From positions 25,982,675 to 26,046,674 of the forward strand of contig NC_058046.1 of NCBI RefSeq assembly GCF_020085105.1: a stretch of DNA of 64,000 nucleotides. Direction: 5' to 3'. The position numbers and the translations under genes are program-made. Position 1 is the first letter of the stretch. The number at the start of each line of letters is the position of its first letter. The notes beneath the pieces are model-generated. The model was not told the DNA's origin and searched no databases. It saw only the letters and a program-made list of their open reading frames with translations. The stretch is from Siniperca chuatsi (taxonomy: Eukaryota; Chordata; Actinopteri; Centrarchiformes; Sinipercidae). Below are positions 11,386-23,816 of the stretch, in pieces.

Positions 11386-12867
11386 AGGAAGTGAGTGTGT
11401 GTCTGCTGCATTTAATCATCATGTGTGATCGTGTATGACTCGTCTCTTTGTTTTGCAGGTGTGATAGGGGCTTCTATGGCCCCAGGTGTAGCAACCCAGA
11501 GCTCGTCTTTCAGCCAATGGGGGAAGAGCAGATAATTGTCACCATTTTCTGTGTGAGTCTGCTGATTATAGGTCTGGCTGGAGCTCTGTACTTCTGCTGC
11601 AAATGGTAAGGCTTTAGTCTGTGAATGAATGTGTTAATAACCACTGTTATTGTTAACGTTGATAATGATGTGGCTTGCTGTTATCAAAACCTGTATTTTA
11701 GAGATGTAGCTGGGAATTCTGGGAAACCTGACCGTGTTCCAACTTTGACATAAAAACATTATATTTCAATTTAAAATTGGCCTTTTCCAAATGTGGGTCG
11801 CCAGCTTTGTTGCCACCTTTGACTCCTTCTGCCGTGTCTTTGCAATGTGCTTGGATGGCAGAACATTATCAGGAAGTAGTAGTAGTAGAAGGAAGTGTTT
11901 ACATGCTGCAGAATCATCTTTTTCTGTCGGAGTACTCCAAAAACAAGAAACAAACTTCAAAAACAGAGCATAAAGAGAGTGAATATTGGACACACAAGTG
12001 GCCAGACACATGACTGACATGAATGCTAATGTTGCTCTGTGACTGCTGGATGTGTAAATATGCAACTGTTTGCTAACAAGTTCACCATATCAACTTAAGA
12101 GGTGATGATTTGTCAATGTTGTGTTCACAACTTGTTTACATTGAACCCAAGTGGCCAAGTTGCAGGTTTAAGTACAAACCTGATAAAGTCAACCTGTTGA
12201 AATAGAAGTCACCTGGTTTTGTGAATTTTATACAAAAAAGTGACTTTTTTTCTTGATTCAAAAGCAGTGATCCTGTCTTCTTTCAAGATTCCCACGCTCA
12301 TTTCTAAAAAGTTCTTAAAACAAGTTGATTTCTGTCGGAAACAGGTTGATCCAACTAGAGTGGTAGATTTGTGCACTTATTTGAAGAAAAACAGACTTTT
12401 AGGACTCCATAAATAATTTAGTAAGATGTGGATTTTTTATCATATCAGATCAGATGACATATAAAGTAGTTTTCAAATTGGTTTCACCTTGACCAGCTTA
12501 CATTCAAATGCTGCTTACACATTAATGCACAGGCAATGATAATCCATTAGCCTTTTCCAAATGTGAGCTTTGTTGATGTGTTTTGACTCTGCTGTTTCTC
12601 CAAAATGTCCTTATTTCAAGTGCTATGAAAAATAGCTTGTTTAAAGTTCTTGTTAAATGAAAAATGCTGTCATGTTGTTGCCTTTTGCCTTTCATTATAA
12701 GCCAAGTATAAGTTACACTGATTTTTTTTCTTCTTTTTTGCTGATGCATTTGGTTCTTTTTAAATAGTATAAATTCTGTTCTGTCTGATGATTTTTACAG
12801 GTATAAGAAAAACAGATTCCAACGTCAACAGAAGCGGCAGGGTTACAAAGGAGTCCAGGCTGTTTAG
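4831..12867 (+). CDS. ereg: Epiregulin-like EGF-family growth factor precursor
   Basis: Five coding exons: 4831-4870, 8402-8485, 11216-11342, 11459-11605, 12801-12867; 154 residues, phases consistent. Exons 1 and 2 give the signal peptide (about 1-28). A basic VKR at 51-53 before the EGF module suits furin-type cleavage. EGF cysteines lie at 58, 66, 72, 83, 85 and 94; the core YCLNNGQCMLLVDIN is like epiregulin (YCLHGQCIYLVDMS). A phase-2 intron splits the module between cysteines 4 and 5. The membrane span is about 109-131 and is followed by CKWYKKNR, close to epiregulin CRWYRNRK. The tail ends in QGYKGVQAV. The frame is open upstream of the chosen ATG to 4687, but the chosen start gives a normal signal peptide. 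Introns 1 and 2 (3.5 and 2.7 kb) are filled with repeats. Betacellulin is a less likely alternative. Confidence 0.85.
4905..5372 (+). mobile_element. hAT-like MITE fragment (AGTAC-rich family)
   Basis: Second half of the same family in + orientation, ending in the terminal repeat TTTCCACCACTG. It lies just after the ereg exon 1 donor. The 5' terminal repeat is absent. Confidence 0.65.
5746..5945 (+). mobile_element. Short non-autonomous repeat inserted in the MITE
   Basis: About 200 bases with no AGTAC words interrupt the MITE (motifs CAACATGGTGACCTCCG and TAGATATAAAGGGC). It resembles a dispersed repeat seen widely in fish, but I cannot name the family. Confidence 0.4.
6217..6575. mobile_element. 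Non-autonomous DNA element (GGTTCTCAACC family) inserted in the MITE
   Basis: Begins AGTGGTTCTCAACCTAGG, continues with ATCACAAGAT and GATGATTAATGGG, and ends near TATAAACCACTTAGT, so the two ends are short inverted repeats (AGTGGTT and AACCACT). Related copies lie at 7975-8285, 31224-31605 and 31640-31850. Confidence 0.5.
6716..7974. other. Intronic stretch of ereg, no gene seen
   Basis: Part of ereg intron 1. There are open frames (for example 7307-7660) but no family motifs or matching splice signals. I see nothing I can name. Confidence 0.4.
7975..8285. mobile_element. Non-autonomous DNA element, GGTTCTCAACC family
   Basis: Starts near TTTGGGATTTCCAACCATG, contains GAGTCACAAGATGATTAAC and ends near AAAAGGTTGGGAACTAGTGC, an inverted match to the start. 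It lies 120 bases before ereg exon 2. Confidence 0.45.
8931..8960. repeat. (TACC)n microsatellite
   Basis: Short run of TACC/TATC units in ereg intron 2. Confidence 0.8.
9315..9631. repeat. Long inverted repeat in ereg intron 2
   Basis: An arm at 9315-9404 and its reverse complement at 9541-9631 (about 90 bases, few mismatches) surround a 136-base spacer. Both arms carry GGGAGCCGAAACGTC and GTCCAGATGACTACGAC or their complements. It looks like a fold-back element or two inverted insertions of one repeat. Confidence 0.8.
10125..10250. repeat. Dispersed repeat with a tRNA B-box-like end
   Basis: A purine-rich block (GAAAGGAAAGGAAAGG, GAGAGAGAGG) ends in GACGGATTCGAACCCGC, which contains a B-box-like GGATTCGAACCC. 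It resembles a repeat common in fish genomes. I see no cloverleaf, so this is not called a tRNA gene. Confidence 0.35.
11351..11383. repeat. (GT)n microsatellite
   Basis: GT run in the short intron between ereg exons 3 and 4, starting 9 bases after the donor. Confidence 0.95.
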
Positions 12868-13750
12868 AGTGCCACACACACACCCACTGCGTCCGCCACT
12901 GGAAAAGGAAAACCAGGATTTTCTCAGCTTTCTAAATTAAAATTTTCGTGGTTTACTGGATTGTTCATACGCCCAACACTGTACGTCACGCGGCTTTGGA
13001 TCACTTTATCAAGCAGGCAGATCGCCACAAAGAGATTAAAATGTTCAAAAAGAAACAGCTTTGTGTGCAGTATTGTTGTTTCCAGCTGCGCTGGTTCTAG
13101 TGTTTCAGCACCTGCTACCCTCATGTTTGAAAAGATGAATGGTGAGACACACAAAAACAGTTTCTGATGTCGACACCACCCACAACGGTGATGGGTCATG
13201 GAAAATTCATGGAGAAATGTGAAAGTCTAAACAAATATTAAGGGTAAGAGTGCATCGATGTGACTGTGGAACATTTCTGACCGCTTGTGTGATCTATGCT
13301 TAAAGAAATTTAGGTCTGTAAACCAAGAGGTAAACCTAATCATGTGCTTTTTAAATTTCTAAGGCAACAAGCCATAACTGAGCACCAGATTTTACTGCAT
13401 TTGGCTGATAATGGCCATAATAATGATCCTTACCATTAAGCAATTTTGCTATAGTGTCTTCACGTAAGGCTCTCTTTGTTGCCAGTTAATTTCAGAGAGC
13501 TCATTTTTGAGGGTCAGCCAGGTTGCAGATCTTGTCACATCTTTTAAATCAGCCTCAGAGATCAAAAAGTAAAACTTAATTCCTACAGTGTTTTATAGTT
13601 TTTAAGCCTTGTTTTTAATTTATATCTAACATTTCTGCCTGTTTTAGCTTGTATTTATTGTGTTGTTGTTTTTTTTTACCTTTGTAGCTATGATGAATAT
13701 TAAAAATAGCCATTATTATCATTATTACTGCCATTAAAACTGGCCACTGA
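12868..13750 (+). other. Probable 3' untranslated region of ereg
   Basis: The last ereg exon runs on after its stop codon with no further splice signals that I would trust. ATTAAA at 13733-13738 is the first reasonable polyadenylation signal. The exact end is a guess. Confidence 0.4.
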
Positions 13751-16004
13751 GTGCAACAGTTCTGTGTTTTATTATTTGATACTTTGTTTAGTCAGAAAGT
13801 ATTCTCATTTTGATAATTTATTATAAAGTATTCATGTATGCACTGGAATCCTGTCTGTTTTGGAATCTCTGTTACTGCTACAAAAATGAATACAATTTGA
13901 ATTTTTACGCCTGTATGAATTTCTTTTTCCATTTCATTGACTTTGGTCTTACTTCATATAACATCGTTTTCTGAAGGGCGAGAGTCTTCACATTCTTCTC
14001 AAGTCTTTTTGCAGTTTTCACATTTTTCTTCCATGTGATAAATAGTTCTCTTGCAAGAAAATATCTCTCTTTACCAACACATGAACAACCCCCCCTCATT
14101 ATGATCACCAAATGCTGCACAATGACTCTAACTTTTTTTTATTTTATTTTTTTTACACGACATGACATTTTTGCAATGGCAGTATTAGCTGTACATGTGC
14201 CAGGAAAACCTTTTTAATAAAACATAAATAAATTAAAGCAAGCAAAGCAAATACATTTCAAATTTGCAGCTTGTATTCCCTTAATTTAAATACCGACTTT
14301 CAACTTCCAACTGGACTTCAGATTTATGACACAAGTGTGAATATTAGTACTAAGTGCATATTCACAGGTGCACAGGTGTTTTGCAGCAATAATACTTTCA
14401 AAATGTAGGTCTACTGAGTAACATTATACAGTAAGTAAAAGTGAATCGTCTGATAAGTAGGATGAGTTTACAAATGTAAGTTTCTGCAGTGGGACAGTAT
14501 GTATTGTCTTAAACTGTAGCTCCTTTATTTAGAGCTCTACTTCAAAACTCAAAGTGTAGCTTCATATATCCTAAAAGCCTGTAAAGACCTGTTTCACAAA
14601 GGACATTATGACAAGTGTAATTACTTAAAATAATAACAGCTGCATTTGACTGACAGTTTCAGGGCCCTGGTACTGTGCCACTGGCTAAAAATGGCAAAAA
14701 GGAAACCCTTTTTTGCTTTACATTTGATTCACTAACTAACCAATTACCTTTCGAATAAGACTATGATGTTATCATACCTCAACCTACAGTAAGTGCATTT
14801 TAAGGAAATAAGTAAGTAATATTAAGTAAAAAACAGAGATCAGTGGTTTATTTGGACGTCAGCAGAACTTTGAGAAGATGTATTTACTTAAAAGTTTGTG
14901 CATTTGGTAACTATCGTTAACTCCTGTAGTTTGCCACCAGACGTTTTGTTAATAGCAGGTTTAGAGGATTTGTAAGCAAACCATTTTATAATGACAGTAA
15001 GTTCTTACTGTTGCACTGTCCACATTTCTTGCAAACACATACACATTCCTAATTATGACTCTACATACTTATCAGACAGCAGACTTTTACTGACCCTTGG
15101 ATACAATTACATTACAAGCATCAGTACTTAATAGTTTGTGTTGTTGCACGTTTACTTTCACATGAGAGTGATGCACAGAAACTTCCTGCAAAACAAAAAC
15201 CATGGCACATGCGTTGGTCCTTCCAATGAAACTCTACTGAGAACTTGTTAATTGTTAAGATTTTAGACCAGTTTTGCTTTTATCTGATTTGTGAAAAGCA
15301 AGGACTACAAACAATTTCTAAGGACTTTGCAATTCTTTTACTATAATTAAAACATGACAGATATTTCAATTGAAAATGGCAAGGTCACGCTACACTTATA
15401 TACTGCAAAGAAATAGGTATGTTTGTAGTATGGCATCGGCTGGCCTACTGAGGACAGTATCTGGTATCAAGTTAATCAGTAAGACCATTTTACTCTCTGC
15501 ACTCTCATTAGGGCTTCAACCAGAGTCAATGAGCCATTTTAACACCTGAATGAAGCATCTTTATATGTTAATGTATGTTAATAAACAACAATGATCACAC
15601 ATAAACATTAACTCGCCTGCAGGCGCTGCTCTCTTTAAGACATTCTTAAAAACACATAAGAATGCACCTACACACACACTAAGACCCACAAACACACTCT
15701 CTCAGTGGTGTCCATTTTGTTCTAAATATAAAACCTGTGGATAAACATATACAAAATTCAGGAAATGCTGCTCTAATCTCCACATTCTGCTCATTCTATG
15801 TAACAGTTATTACCTAATTATTGTACTAAGTACTAGTAGGTTGCTAATGCTGTGAGTAATGTGGTTGGTGGAAGCCCTTTTAAGCTGCATCCTTGCGTGT
15901 CCTTGACAAAACAAAAACTTCCACGTGTACCACGTACACATTTGTTTTGCAGCTCAAGGCTGATTCATGTTATATTTTCACTGTTATTTTTGTTAGCCAC
16001 GCTA

Positions 16005-16590
16005 GCAGCATGGCTCTGTCGGTCCACCACTTTGGTCCAGACTGAAATATCTCAACAGCTATAAGATGGATTGCCTTGAAATTTTGTACAGGCATTCATG
16101 ATCCACAGAGGATGAATCCTAATTATTTTGATGATCCTGTGATTTTTTTCCTAGTGCAACCAGCAGGTCAAAGTTTTCACTTGTCCAGTGAAATATCTCA
16201 ACATCTACTACATGAATTGGCACAAAATTCTGTACAGGCATTTATGGTTCCCAGAGGAGGAATCCTATGACTTTGGTCCCCTGACTTTTCCTCCAGCATC
16301 ATTATGAAGCTGACATTTATGGTTTTGAGGGATATGTCTCAACAACTGTCGGATCAATAGCCATGAAATCTGGTACAGACATTCGAGTCCCCTTCAGGAT
16401 GAATTATAATAACTTTAGTGATCCCCTAACTAACGCCATGATCAGGTCAAAATCTGCCCAATACTTTGGTTTGACAGTCCGATCAGCCTCAGCTGTACTT
16501 TGTGTTTAATTGCTAATTAGCAAATGCATGTGAACAATCAGCATGTGAGCATGTTGGCATTTAGCCCCAAAAAGAACGGGAAAGCTGCAC
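16005..16590 (+). mobile_element. Dispersed repeat, about 0.6 kb
   Basis: Contains repeated phrases such as GGTCCAGACTGAAATATCTC, AATTTTGTACAGGCATTC and GAGGATGAATCCTAAT. The same family lies in the opposite orientation at about 45985-46590, and a short piece is at 30945-30970. I recognise it as a common fish repeat but cannot assign a superfamily. Confidence 0.6.
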
Positions 16591-17825
16591 ATTCATAACT
16601 ACTGAAGATCAACACCAACTGCCTTGTTCAGGATAAAATACAACCATCACCTTTACACCAACTGGGACAGGTGCTACAAATCAGGGCAATCAACTTAGGA
16701 GGCTAGTCGAAGGGAGGCCTGAGACCAAACACAAGTCCATATAATCAAGTAATCAACCAGTACAAACCAGAAAAATACAACAGCACTTGTCTCAAAGCAC
16801 CGCGGTACCTAAGTACAACCTCATACAGCTGTTCTGTATTTGTAGGTGTGTATGCACACTTAAAGCTTTCATCTAAGTCTTAATGTTATGCTTCATGTGG
16901 GCAATAATCCCTTTTCCAGAGAAATGGTGGTTTAATCGTGACAGCTTCTGAGCTTGTAACTGTTTTGTGAAAATGCATGATTCAGAGTTTTATCCAAATA
17001 GATACGGCTGCACTTGCGTGTCAGAAAGTCATCAGTCGCCTTCATGCTGTTAGCTACTTCGCAGTGTGTTTACAGTGGGCGGCTGTTATGAGGCGCTTCT
17101 CTGTGGGCTTGTGTCAGACTTTCCACACGTTCATATCACATATCCCCAATGCCATTACACATAATCAAAACAATTTAATTCCACAGCTGTTATAAACAAA
17201 ATGTGTCAGGAGCTTCTGGTTGTTGTTGAGGCTGAGGAATGAGAGAGTTCCCAGCATTCCTAGCAGGTCTCTATTGAATTCCTCTGGAGCAAAAAGGATG
17301 GGACAGCCTCTCTTTACAGACACAACAATATAACCAACACACCCATCAGTACAGCATCCACACCCAAGCCTTAAGGTCTCCTCATTGTTGCAGTGGAAAG
17401 AAATAACAACAAAACATACATGGAATATTAAAATATGATAACAGATTTGGTGCATTTTCACCAGGGACTGAATAAAAATAGAAATAAAACAATATATAAT
17501 TAAGAGTGGACGTTATTCTTGCCTGCTGTTCACTGTTAAAAACACAATTAAAAAATTATTTATCTTAAAAACCAATACTTATCTTGCATTCAGAGGTGAA
17601 TTTGCTTTCACGTTGCTCACAGTGTAATATTACCATTTCTAGACCTACTTCTCACCATTTGCCCATATATGTTCATGATATTATTAGTCATGCACTATCA
17701 TAAAAACTTATTTTATGATCCATATTTTTAACATCAGCGTCATGTCATTTCTTTCTATTGTGTATCTTTGTACCTTGAGTAAAGTGCAGCCATCACTCCA
17801 GGTTTCAGTTTATTGTGTGTTTATC

Positions 17826-18024
17826 ACTGTTGCCAAGTGAGAACCTTGCATTTCCATTTTTTTGGGTTGATTTTCATGTTTATAACTCCTTAAGCTCATT
17901 ACACCCTCCCATAACACACTGAAAAATCCCCAAATAAAGTAAAATACCACTATAAAATTAGCTTTTTTAAGTTTCTGAAAAGTTGACACTATGGAGATAC
18001 AAGGTTTTCACCTGGTAACAGTGT
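17826..18024. mobile_element. Small inverted-repeat element (MITE-like)
   Basis: Imperfect inverted arms at about 17826-17858 (CACTGTTGCCAAGTGAGAAC) and 17990-18024 enclose an AT-rich core. The size and structure fit a small MITE. Confidence 0.4.
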
Positions 18025-18286
18025 TATGAGTATGTTCGTATCTGTGTCACTAATGGATTGACGCTGTAATTATGGCCTTATTTGTGACCATAGAGGGATA
18101 TGTGCGGAAGCAATAACAGTTAAAGAAGCAGGAACGATTGTTTCTGTGTGTGTTTTAATGGTGAGAAACAAGCCAGAATACATCAACTGTTCAGTGTCTC
18201 AATCTCGTCAGACTTATTATTCCCCGACAGAAGCCTCGTCATGTGTGAGTAAATGAGGTTCAAAATGTGTCGCCCGAGGCATAATC

Positions 18287-18287
<1 letters not shown>

Positions 18288-18332
<45 letters not shown>
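18288..18332. repeat. (AC)n microsatellite upstream of areg
   Basis: Pure AC run about 160 bases upstream of the areg TATA box. Confidence 0.95.
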
Positions 18333-18334
<2 letters not shown>

Positions 18335-18403
18335 ATGAACCTCTCTTGCTTCTTCTGGGATGTAACTGTGTAAGTGTGTGTATGTGTGTGCACACTTAAA
18401 CAC

Positions 18404-18411
18404 ACACACAG

Positions 18412-18454
<43 letters not shown>
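18404..18454. repeat. Second (AC)n microsatellite upstream of areg
   Basis: AC run ending about 40 bases before the areg TATA box. Confidence 0.95.
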
Positions 18455-18459
<5 letters not shown>

Positions 18460-18495
18460 CTTTCTTTCCTTGGAGTTGAGAGGCAGGCGTTGCTC

Positions 18496-18502
18496 TATAA
18501 AA
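18496..18502 (+). promoter_or_regulatory. TATA box of areg
   Basis: TATAAAA, 119 bases before the areg start codon; transcription is expected to begin near 18525. Confidence 0.65.
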
Positions 18503-18620
18503 GCTGCACCCAGCAGAGGTAAAGAGAGCAAAGCACAACCTCTATCAGGGACAAACACACACTTCAACACACACAGATTAGTGCAGGCCTGTCATACACA
18601 CAACACTCTCTTCCTGGGAT

Positions 18621-21600
18621 ATGAACCCTCTCGTCCTCACCTGTCTCCTGTGCTTCGGTAAGTCTGGACTTGTACTTATATTCTGTGTGTGTTTGTGTGT
18701 GTGTGCTTGGAAAGATGGAAAGAAGAGAAATGTAAAATGGTATGAGGACAGAGAAGGGGGCGAAGGAAGAAAGATATGTCTCTGCAAGTGAGGACTTGTC
18801 AGGCAGGAGAGAGATATTCAGGTGTTTTAGACAAAATAATTAGTGTGAAGTGCAGCACCTCTGGTTCTAAAAATCTATCAATAGACCAAGTTATTACCAG
18901 GTCAAGTCACTGTACAATAGCACCACATGCTGAGAAAGGTCAACATGTTTCAAATACTTCATTGATTGAGTCTTATTCATCATTGTTCTGGTGTGTCTGG
19001 TGTGAACGATGCATTCAGGTACAGTGCGGTTCTGGATGTGGACTGGTTGTACTGGTTTCAGTGCTAAGACAGTATGTGTCTAATTTGCAAGCTCAGATTG
19101 CGCTCAATGTTTTAAGATGACTGGATGAGTCAGATGTAAATGGACCAGGAGTTCTGAACACAGTGCCTATAGAAAGGTACTAAGCAAGTTCCTGGTCACC
19201 ACGGAAGAAGAATAGACATTGCCATGTCATCAAGTTCCAAATTTATGTCTTCTTCCTGGTTACTTTTTAAACAAAAAATGTAATTTCCTGGATAATTGTA
19301 ATTCATTTAATCTCTTCATGGCAAGAGGTTCTAGTCTTAATTTGGTTTCTAGCTTTGAAATAATGTTCTCCAAATAGAGTGTAGACATAAAAACCACATT
19401 AAACTGCATCATATGACGTAAACTTTGACCCTAACCTCTCTTTACTGCATATCATTTTCATATCTCTATATAGATTTGATGTAATCTCACTTATGCTTTT
19501 TTTCTGTGTCCTGTTGGTTTTACAGCAGTCTGCAGTGCTCTAGGTGCTCAGGGATCGGAGGCCACATTCTCTAGTGAACTAGCTGGTGTGACTGGGGGTC
19601 CGGCCTCTGGGGAGGGCCTCCAGAGTTTGCTGAGCGATGATGACGAGCTGGAAATAGATGAGGAACTTTCAGGGGGAGACAATGAAAATTTCAGCCTTCA
19701 TGGTATGACAACAAAAACAAAATCTTTTCTTTCTTGACCTTGATTTTTTTATTCCACTTCAAATGTTGTTGAAGCTCATATGTTATTGGTAAAAGAAATC
19801 TGTGACTGGTGAATGTTGGCTGACAGAGCTTGGCTGACGATAAAGTTTATCTAATGAATACTGCAGCCAGTTGGCCAAAAAGTTGTCAATAATTTGACAA
19901 TGACAGTCAATGACAGATACAATTTTAAGGATGGCTTTGTTGATCATATAATAATTTTCTTGACTTAGAAATCTTGAATTGAAATTTTGTTTTACTAAAA
20001 ACACCTAGCCAGGCTACTCTTTAAGGATGATTTTTGGTTTAGAGAGTACATGGAAAACTCTTGTCTCTATGCCTGAAAATTATCTTAACCTTCAATCTAG
20101 AAAGTTTAAATGATACCATAAACCTTAGCTACAGTTTCACCTGCAAATTTCTCCTGCTACAGAGGTGCATCCCAGTAAAGATGAGAAGAAGAAAAAGAAA
20201 GGCAAAGGCAAGAAAAGGAACAGGCAAAAGATCAAAAGCACGACTCCTTTAAACCCCGAGCACACATTCTTCACCAACGGATACATGTCGACTCTCAGCA
20301 CCACAGAAGATCCCTGCACCTCCACCCACCTGGGCTACTGCATTCACGGTTACTGCAAGTACATAGAGGGCCTGCAGGAACCAGTGTGTATGTGAGTACA
20401 GCATCAGTTCACTTTGTTTGCATGTTCAGTACATTTTGTACGGGTTGCACCACGGTACACGTTCAATATCAGATGTCACGTCTCCTTACTGGCTGATTCA
20501 ATTTATTCTGTCTACTCTTCACTCTGCAGATGTATGAAGGGTTACGACGGGGAGCGCTGTGGGATCCAAACTCTGGAGACAATTAAAACCAAGTCCGATC
20601 AGAGCAACAATACTGAGTTGGTGCAGACGGTCTTAGTGATCATTGCTGTGGTCCTGTCAGTCATCAGCTGCACCGCCATCCTGCTCATGACCTGTGCTCA
20701 GTGAGTATGCAAGTGGCACACAGCCATATACACACGCACACACACACACACACACACACATACACACATTTTGATTTTAAAGCTGCACTAAAGGTTTTCT
20801 CAGAAGGAACATTAATGTTTGTGGATGGGAAGCCAGTGAGTGATCTTGTGGTAAAACTGGACAATGGTAGTCTAAACCCTGCTTAAGCTAACAGAGGTGG
20901 CAGTGAGAAGCACTGTGGTACACATGGGGAATTTTCCAATTCCAAAACATTGGGAGATGAAGAGGAAAAAATGAGGAAAGCAAATGTCAAATGGAGCCCC
21001 AAAGCTGATAAAATGTAATAAAAGGTTATCAGACAACTCAAAAATATAACTGAATATATCCATAAATATTGTTAGTTAAATAATAAAAATAGAGTGTAAA
21101 AAGGAATATAAAGCTTTCTACTCTTCCTTTATCCACCAATTAGTTGATAAAATATTAATTTATTTAAAATAAAACTTAAATTTATTTAGTCTTTAACTTA
21201 TTTTACTCTTCTGTTTATCTTTTACTAGTTCATTTTATATTTTTCAACTCCTTAGTTTTCCTATTTTGTGAGTCTCTGCACCCATTTAATCATTGACATA
21301 GTTTTCCCAAGCACCATTTCCCATTTTCCTCAGCTCGTTTCCCATTTTTGTACATGCATGTTTACATAGGGATCAAAATGCTCCAACTTATCAGCCTAAA
21401 GCATGAAGAAATACTTCTAGATTCCCCCTGTTTCCCAGAATGATAAAGAAATATATATTATTGTTATCAGTGTTACCTTCTCTCTTCTGCTTTGGTATCA
21501 TTGTTCACAGTAGTTGGAACTATAATAAGACAAGACCTGATGCCAGTGGTTTGGTACAGAAGCCCTCCAATTCTTCTTTATTCTTTGAAACTCTTATAGG

Positions 21601-22516
21601 GCAGATTATTGAAGTTTTAAGCGAATACGCATGAGGGCAACCATCCACACCCTGGCAAATCTCAACATAACTCCCATAACTGCCCAGAGACACTTCCTGG
21701 CATATGAACACACTGACACATCAGAAAGCACATTAACACACCCTAACACACCCACACTATACAGGTATTGCTCACCACCTTGACAAGATGGACTCTAGGA
21801 CTTCTCCAGCTTTCATGTCTCATTCTTACATTTATTGTAGACTTGTAGTGAAATCTGTAATTTCACCATAAATTGTGTCACGTCAAAGAATGTATGTATT
21901 ACTCATGCTTTGTTTTAACCTATCATCTATTACTTACTGTAGCCTAACGTTGCGACAAGTCTATTACTGTGTAATCACTGTTCCTTATCAATATGTAACC
22001 AAATCACGGCTATTGTTGGAATGTGGGACAAAGTTTATAGTCCAATAACCAGCAGCAGTGCAATTATAACTTTACAGCCACAGATAGACGAAGTACTAAA
22101 GTGAGGAGGTGGAGAGAAAGTAGAACGTATTACTTTGACAACGAAACTACCTCCGATTTAATTTCTAATCAAAACAGCCAGAAAACCAATAGTAATGTTG
22201 TAACGGTTAATTTTAATAATTAATGCACTTTATGGGCTGTAATCCATAGAAATCCCTGCTAAAACAAAACAAAAACATGCCTTGAATTTCATTTGTCGAG
22301 ACAGGATCAAAGCCATGTAACTGACCCTGCTCTCCTGCCTTTCAAAATAACTTTACTGCGGTCATCTGATAATCACGAGTGCTGTAGTCGACTTTTATAC
22401 TCATGTTGAATGTCTTTTGTAGTTACAGGTCACATAAACACTTCCTGGCATCCTACCTGGGAACTGGGACAGAGCAGGAAAAGCTACAGAAACCCATCGG
22501 TGACGTTGTGGTGTGA
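18621..22516 (+). CDS. areg: Amphiregulin-like EGF-family growth factor precursor
   Basis: Five coding exons: 18621-18657, 19526-19702, 20163-20391, 20530-20700, 22423-22516; 235 residues, all phases consistent. Signal peptide about 1-20. An acidic propeptide (LSDDDELEIDEELSGGD) is followed by a basic heparin-binding run at 80-92 (KKKKKGKGKKRNR). EGF cysteines lie at 123, 131, 136, 147, 149 and 158; CIHGYCKYIE and GERCG match amphiregulin (CIHGECKYIE, GERCGE). The membrane span is about 176-200. The EGF module is split by a phase-2 intron between cysteines 4 and 5, as in epgn and ereg. HB-EGF is the main alternative, because its EGF core is similar, but position beside ereg and the basic run before the EGF favour areg. 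The stop lies 20 bases before a further donor (22537), so the last exon is untranslated. Confidence 0.88.
20730..20768. repeat. (CA)n microsatellite in areg intron 4
   Basis: CA run about 30 bases after the exon 4 donor. Confidence 0.9.
20769..22422. other. areg intron 4, remainder
   Basis: AT-rich intron DNA. I see no additional exon, gene or clear repeat. Confidence 0.4.
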
Positions 22517-22789
22517 GGGCGTCAAGTTACGATGAGGTAGGTGTCCCTAAGGTTTTGACCTACTTGTGTAACGTGCACTCACTGTACTTCTTAATGACTT
22601 CATACTGCATCAAGTTACTAAATTCTGTGTGTAACTAAATTCTGAGACATTGACCTTCATAAACATCTCAATACCTCACAAACTTGAAAACTTCAATTGT
22701 GAGTTTGCTTAACTTCTCCCCTGAACACAGATTATCCAATCATAGCTTAGCAACCGCAAAGCTGTCAAGCTTTGGATTTCTTCTGTTAA

Positions 22790-23816
22790 AGGGATAGGGA
22801 TGTTATAGGGATTTTTTGAAGTGGGGTTGTATGAGGTACTTATCGATCGTCAGTGTATTACCTACAGTAGATGGTCGGCACGCTGCCAGTTTGGAGAAGC
22901 AGACAGCTGCTCCGCCACAGAAGCTCAGCTCTGTATTATTGTGAATGGGGATCAACAGTAATTCATATTTTAACCGCCAAATAAAGTTCGACCTAAAAAA
23001 ATATCAGTATAAGTGTACGCTATAAAAGTATTCCTATGCATACGCGATGTTTCGCAGTACACTGTATAACGCTGCTCATAAATCAGCTGGTAAGAGAGTG
23101 CTGTTGCTGGATGAGACTACAATCAAACTTTTCTAAATATTTCAAAGATGGTGCGTGCTTGTGTTTTTCCGAGCTGTTCTAACAAACAAGCGTCTAGGTC
23201 GCCATATACATTTCACCGTGTTCCATTGTATGACATTGGCCTCCCTAGTTGCACTGAATATAGACATCAACACTCCTTTGCAGTGTTCATTTTTCTGAAG
23301 AGGATTATGTTTAGCCATACAGACAAATGCTGAAGAGCACGGCTGTACCCAGACATCAGGTAAGATAGCACTGAATACCACATACCACAGGGTGGTTAAG
23401 CAGACTGTGTGTGAGGCGCTGGCATCCTCGGATTCAGAAAGAACCTCAAGCTGATTTGCTAACAGCATAATACAGTGTGCTGCGAAACATCGCGTATGCA
23501 TAGGAATACGCAAGTCCCGTGGTTGAGAAAATGTAGTGCCAAAGGAAAGGGCTGTCTGACAGCATGGTAAAGCAGTGAGAATTTTACTTTTATAGCGTAC
23601 ACTTAGACTGATATTGATTAATTTAGGTCGAACTTTTTTTAGCGGTTAATATACATATTACTGTTGATCCCCATTCACAATAATACAGAGCTGAGCGTCT
23701 GTTGCGGAGCAGCTGTCCGCTTCTCCAAACTCCAAACCCCCATCTACTGTAGGTAATACACTGACTATCGATAAGTACCTCATACAACCCCACTTCAAAA
23801 AACCTGAACCATCCCG
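22790..23816. mobile_element. THAP-bearing DNA transposon remnant with long terminal inverted repeats (Kolobok-like)
   Basis: Terminal inverted repeats of roughly 250-300 bases face each other (about 22790-23060 and 23480-23816), sharing for example TTTTTTGAAGTGGGGTTG and CATACGCGATGTTTCGC. The element is flanked on both sides by TTAA (22786-22789 and 23817-23820), the target duplication of Kolobok and piggyBac elements. Between the arms, 23148-23240 encodes the start of a THAP zinc-finger domain (MVRACVFPSCSNKQ, then FHRVP), found in Kolobok and P-type transposases. The reading frame is soon lost, so the copy is non-autonomous. It lies in the areg intron before the last exon. Confidence 0.75.

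Larger units (their letters stand above)
13751..18280. other. Intergenic region between ereg and areg
   Basis: AT-rich DNA with several dispersed repeats (listed separately at 16005-16590 and 17826-18024). Open frames such as 17165-17461 on the minus strand have no signal peptide, motif or splice context that I can support. No gene seen. Confidence 0.5.

Noticed and set aside
17165-17461. 98-codon minus-strand frame between ereg and areg
   Set aside because: No signal peptide, family motif or flanking splice sites; composition resembles random intergenic DNA.
18217-18538. Open frames made of alternating cysteine-valine or histidine-threonine
   Set aside because: They are translations of AC/GT microsatellites. 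The same holds for 34071-34541, 2622-2819, 30414-30605 and 53827-54072.
23142-23513. 123-codon minus-strand frame in the THAP element
   Set aside because: It is antisense to the THAP start and runs into the inverted repeat; it has no domain of its own.
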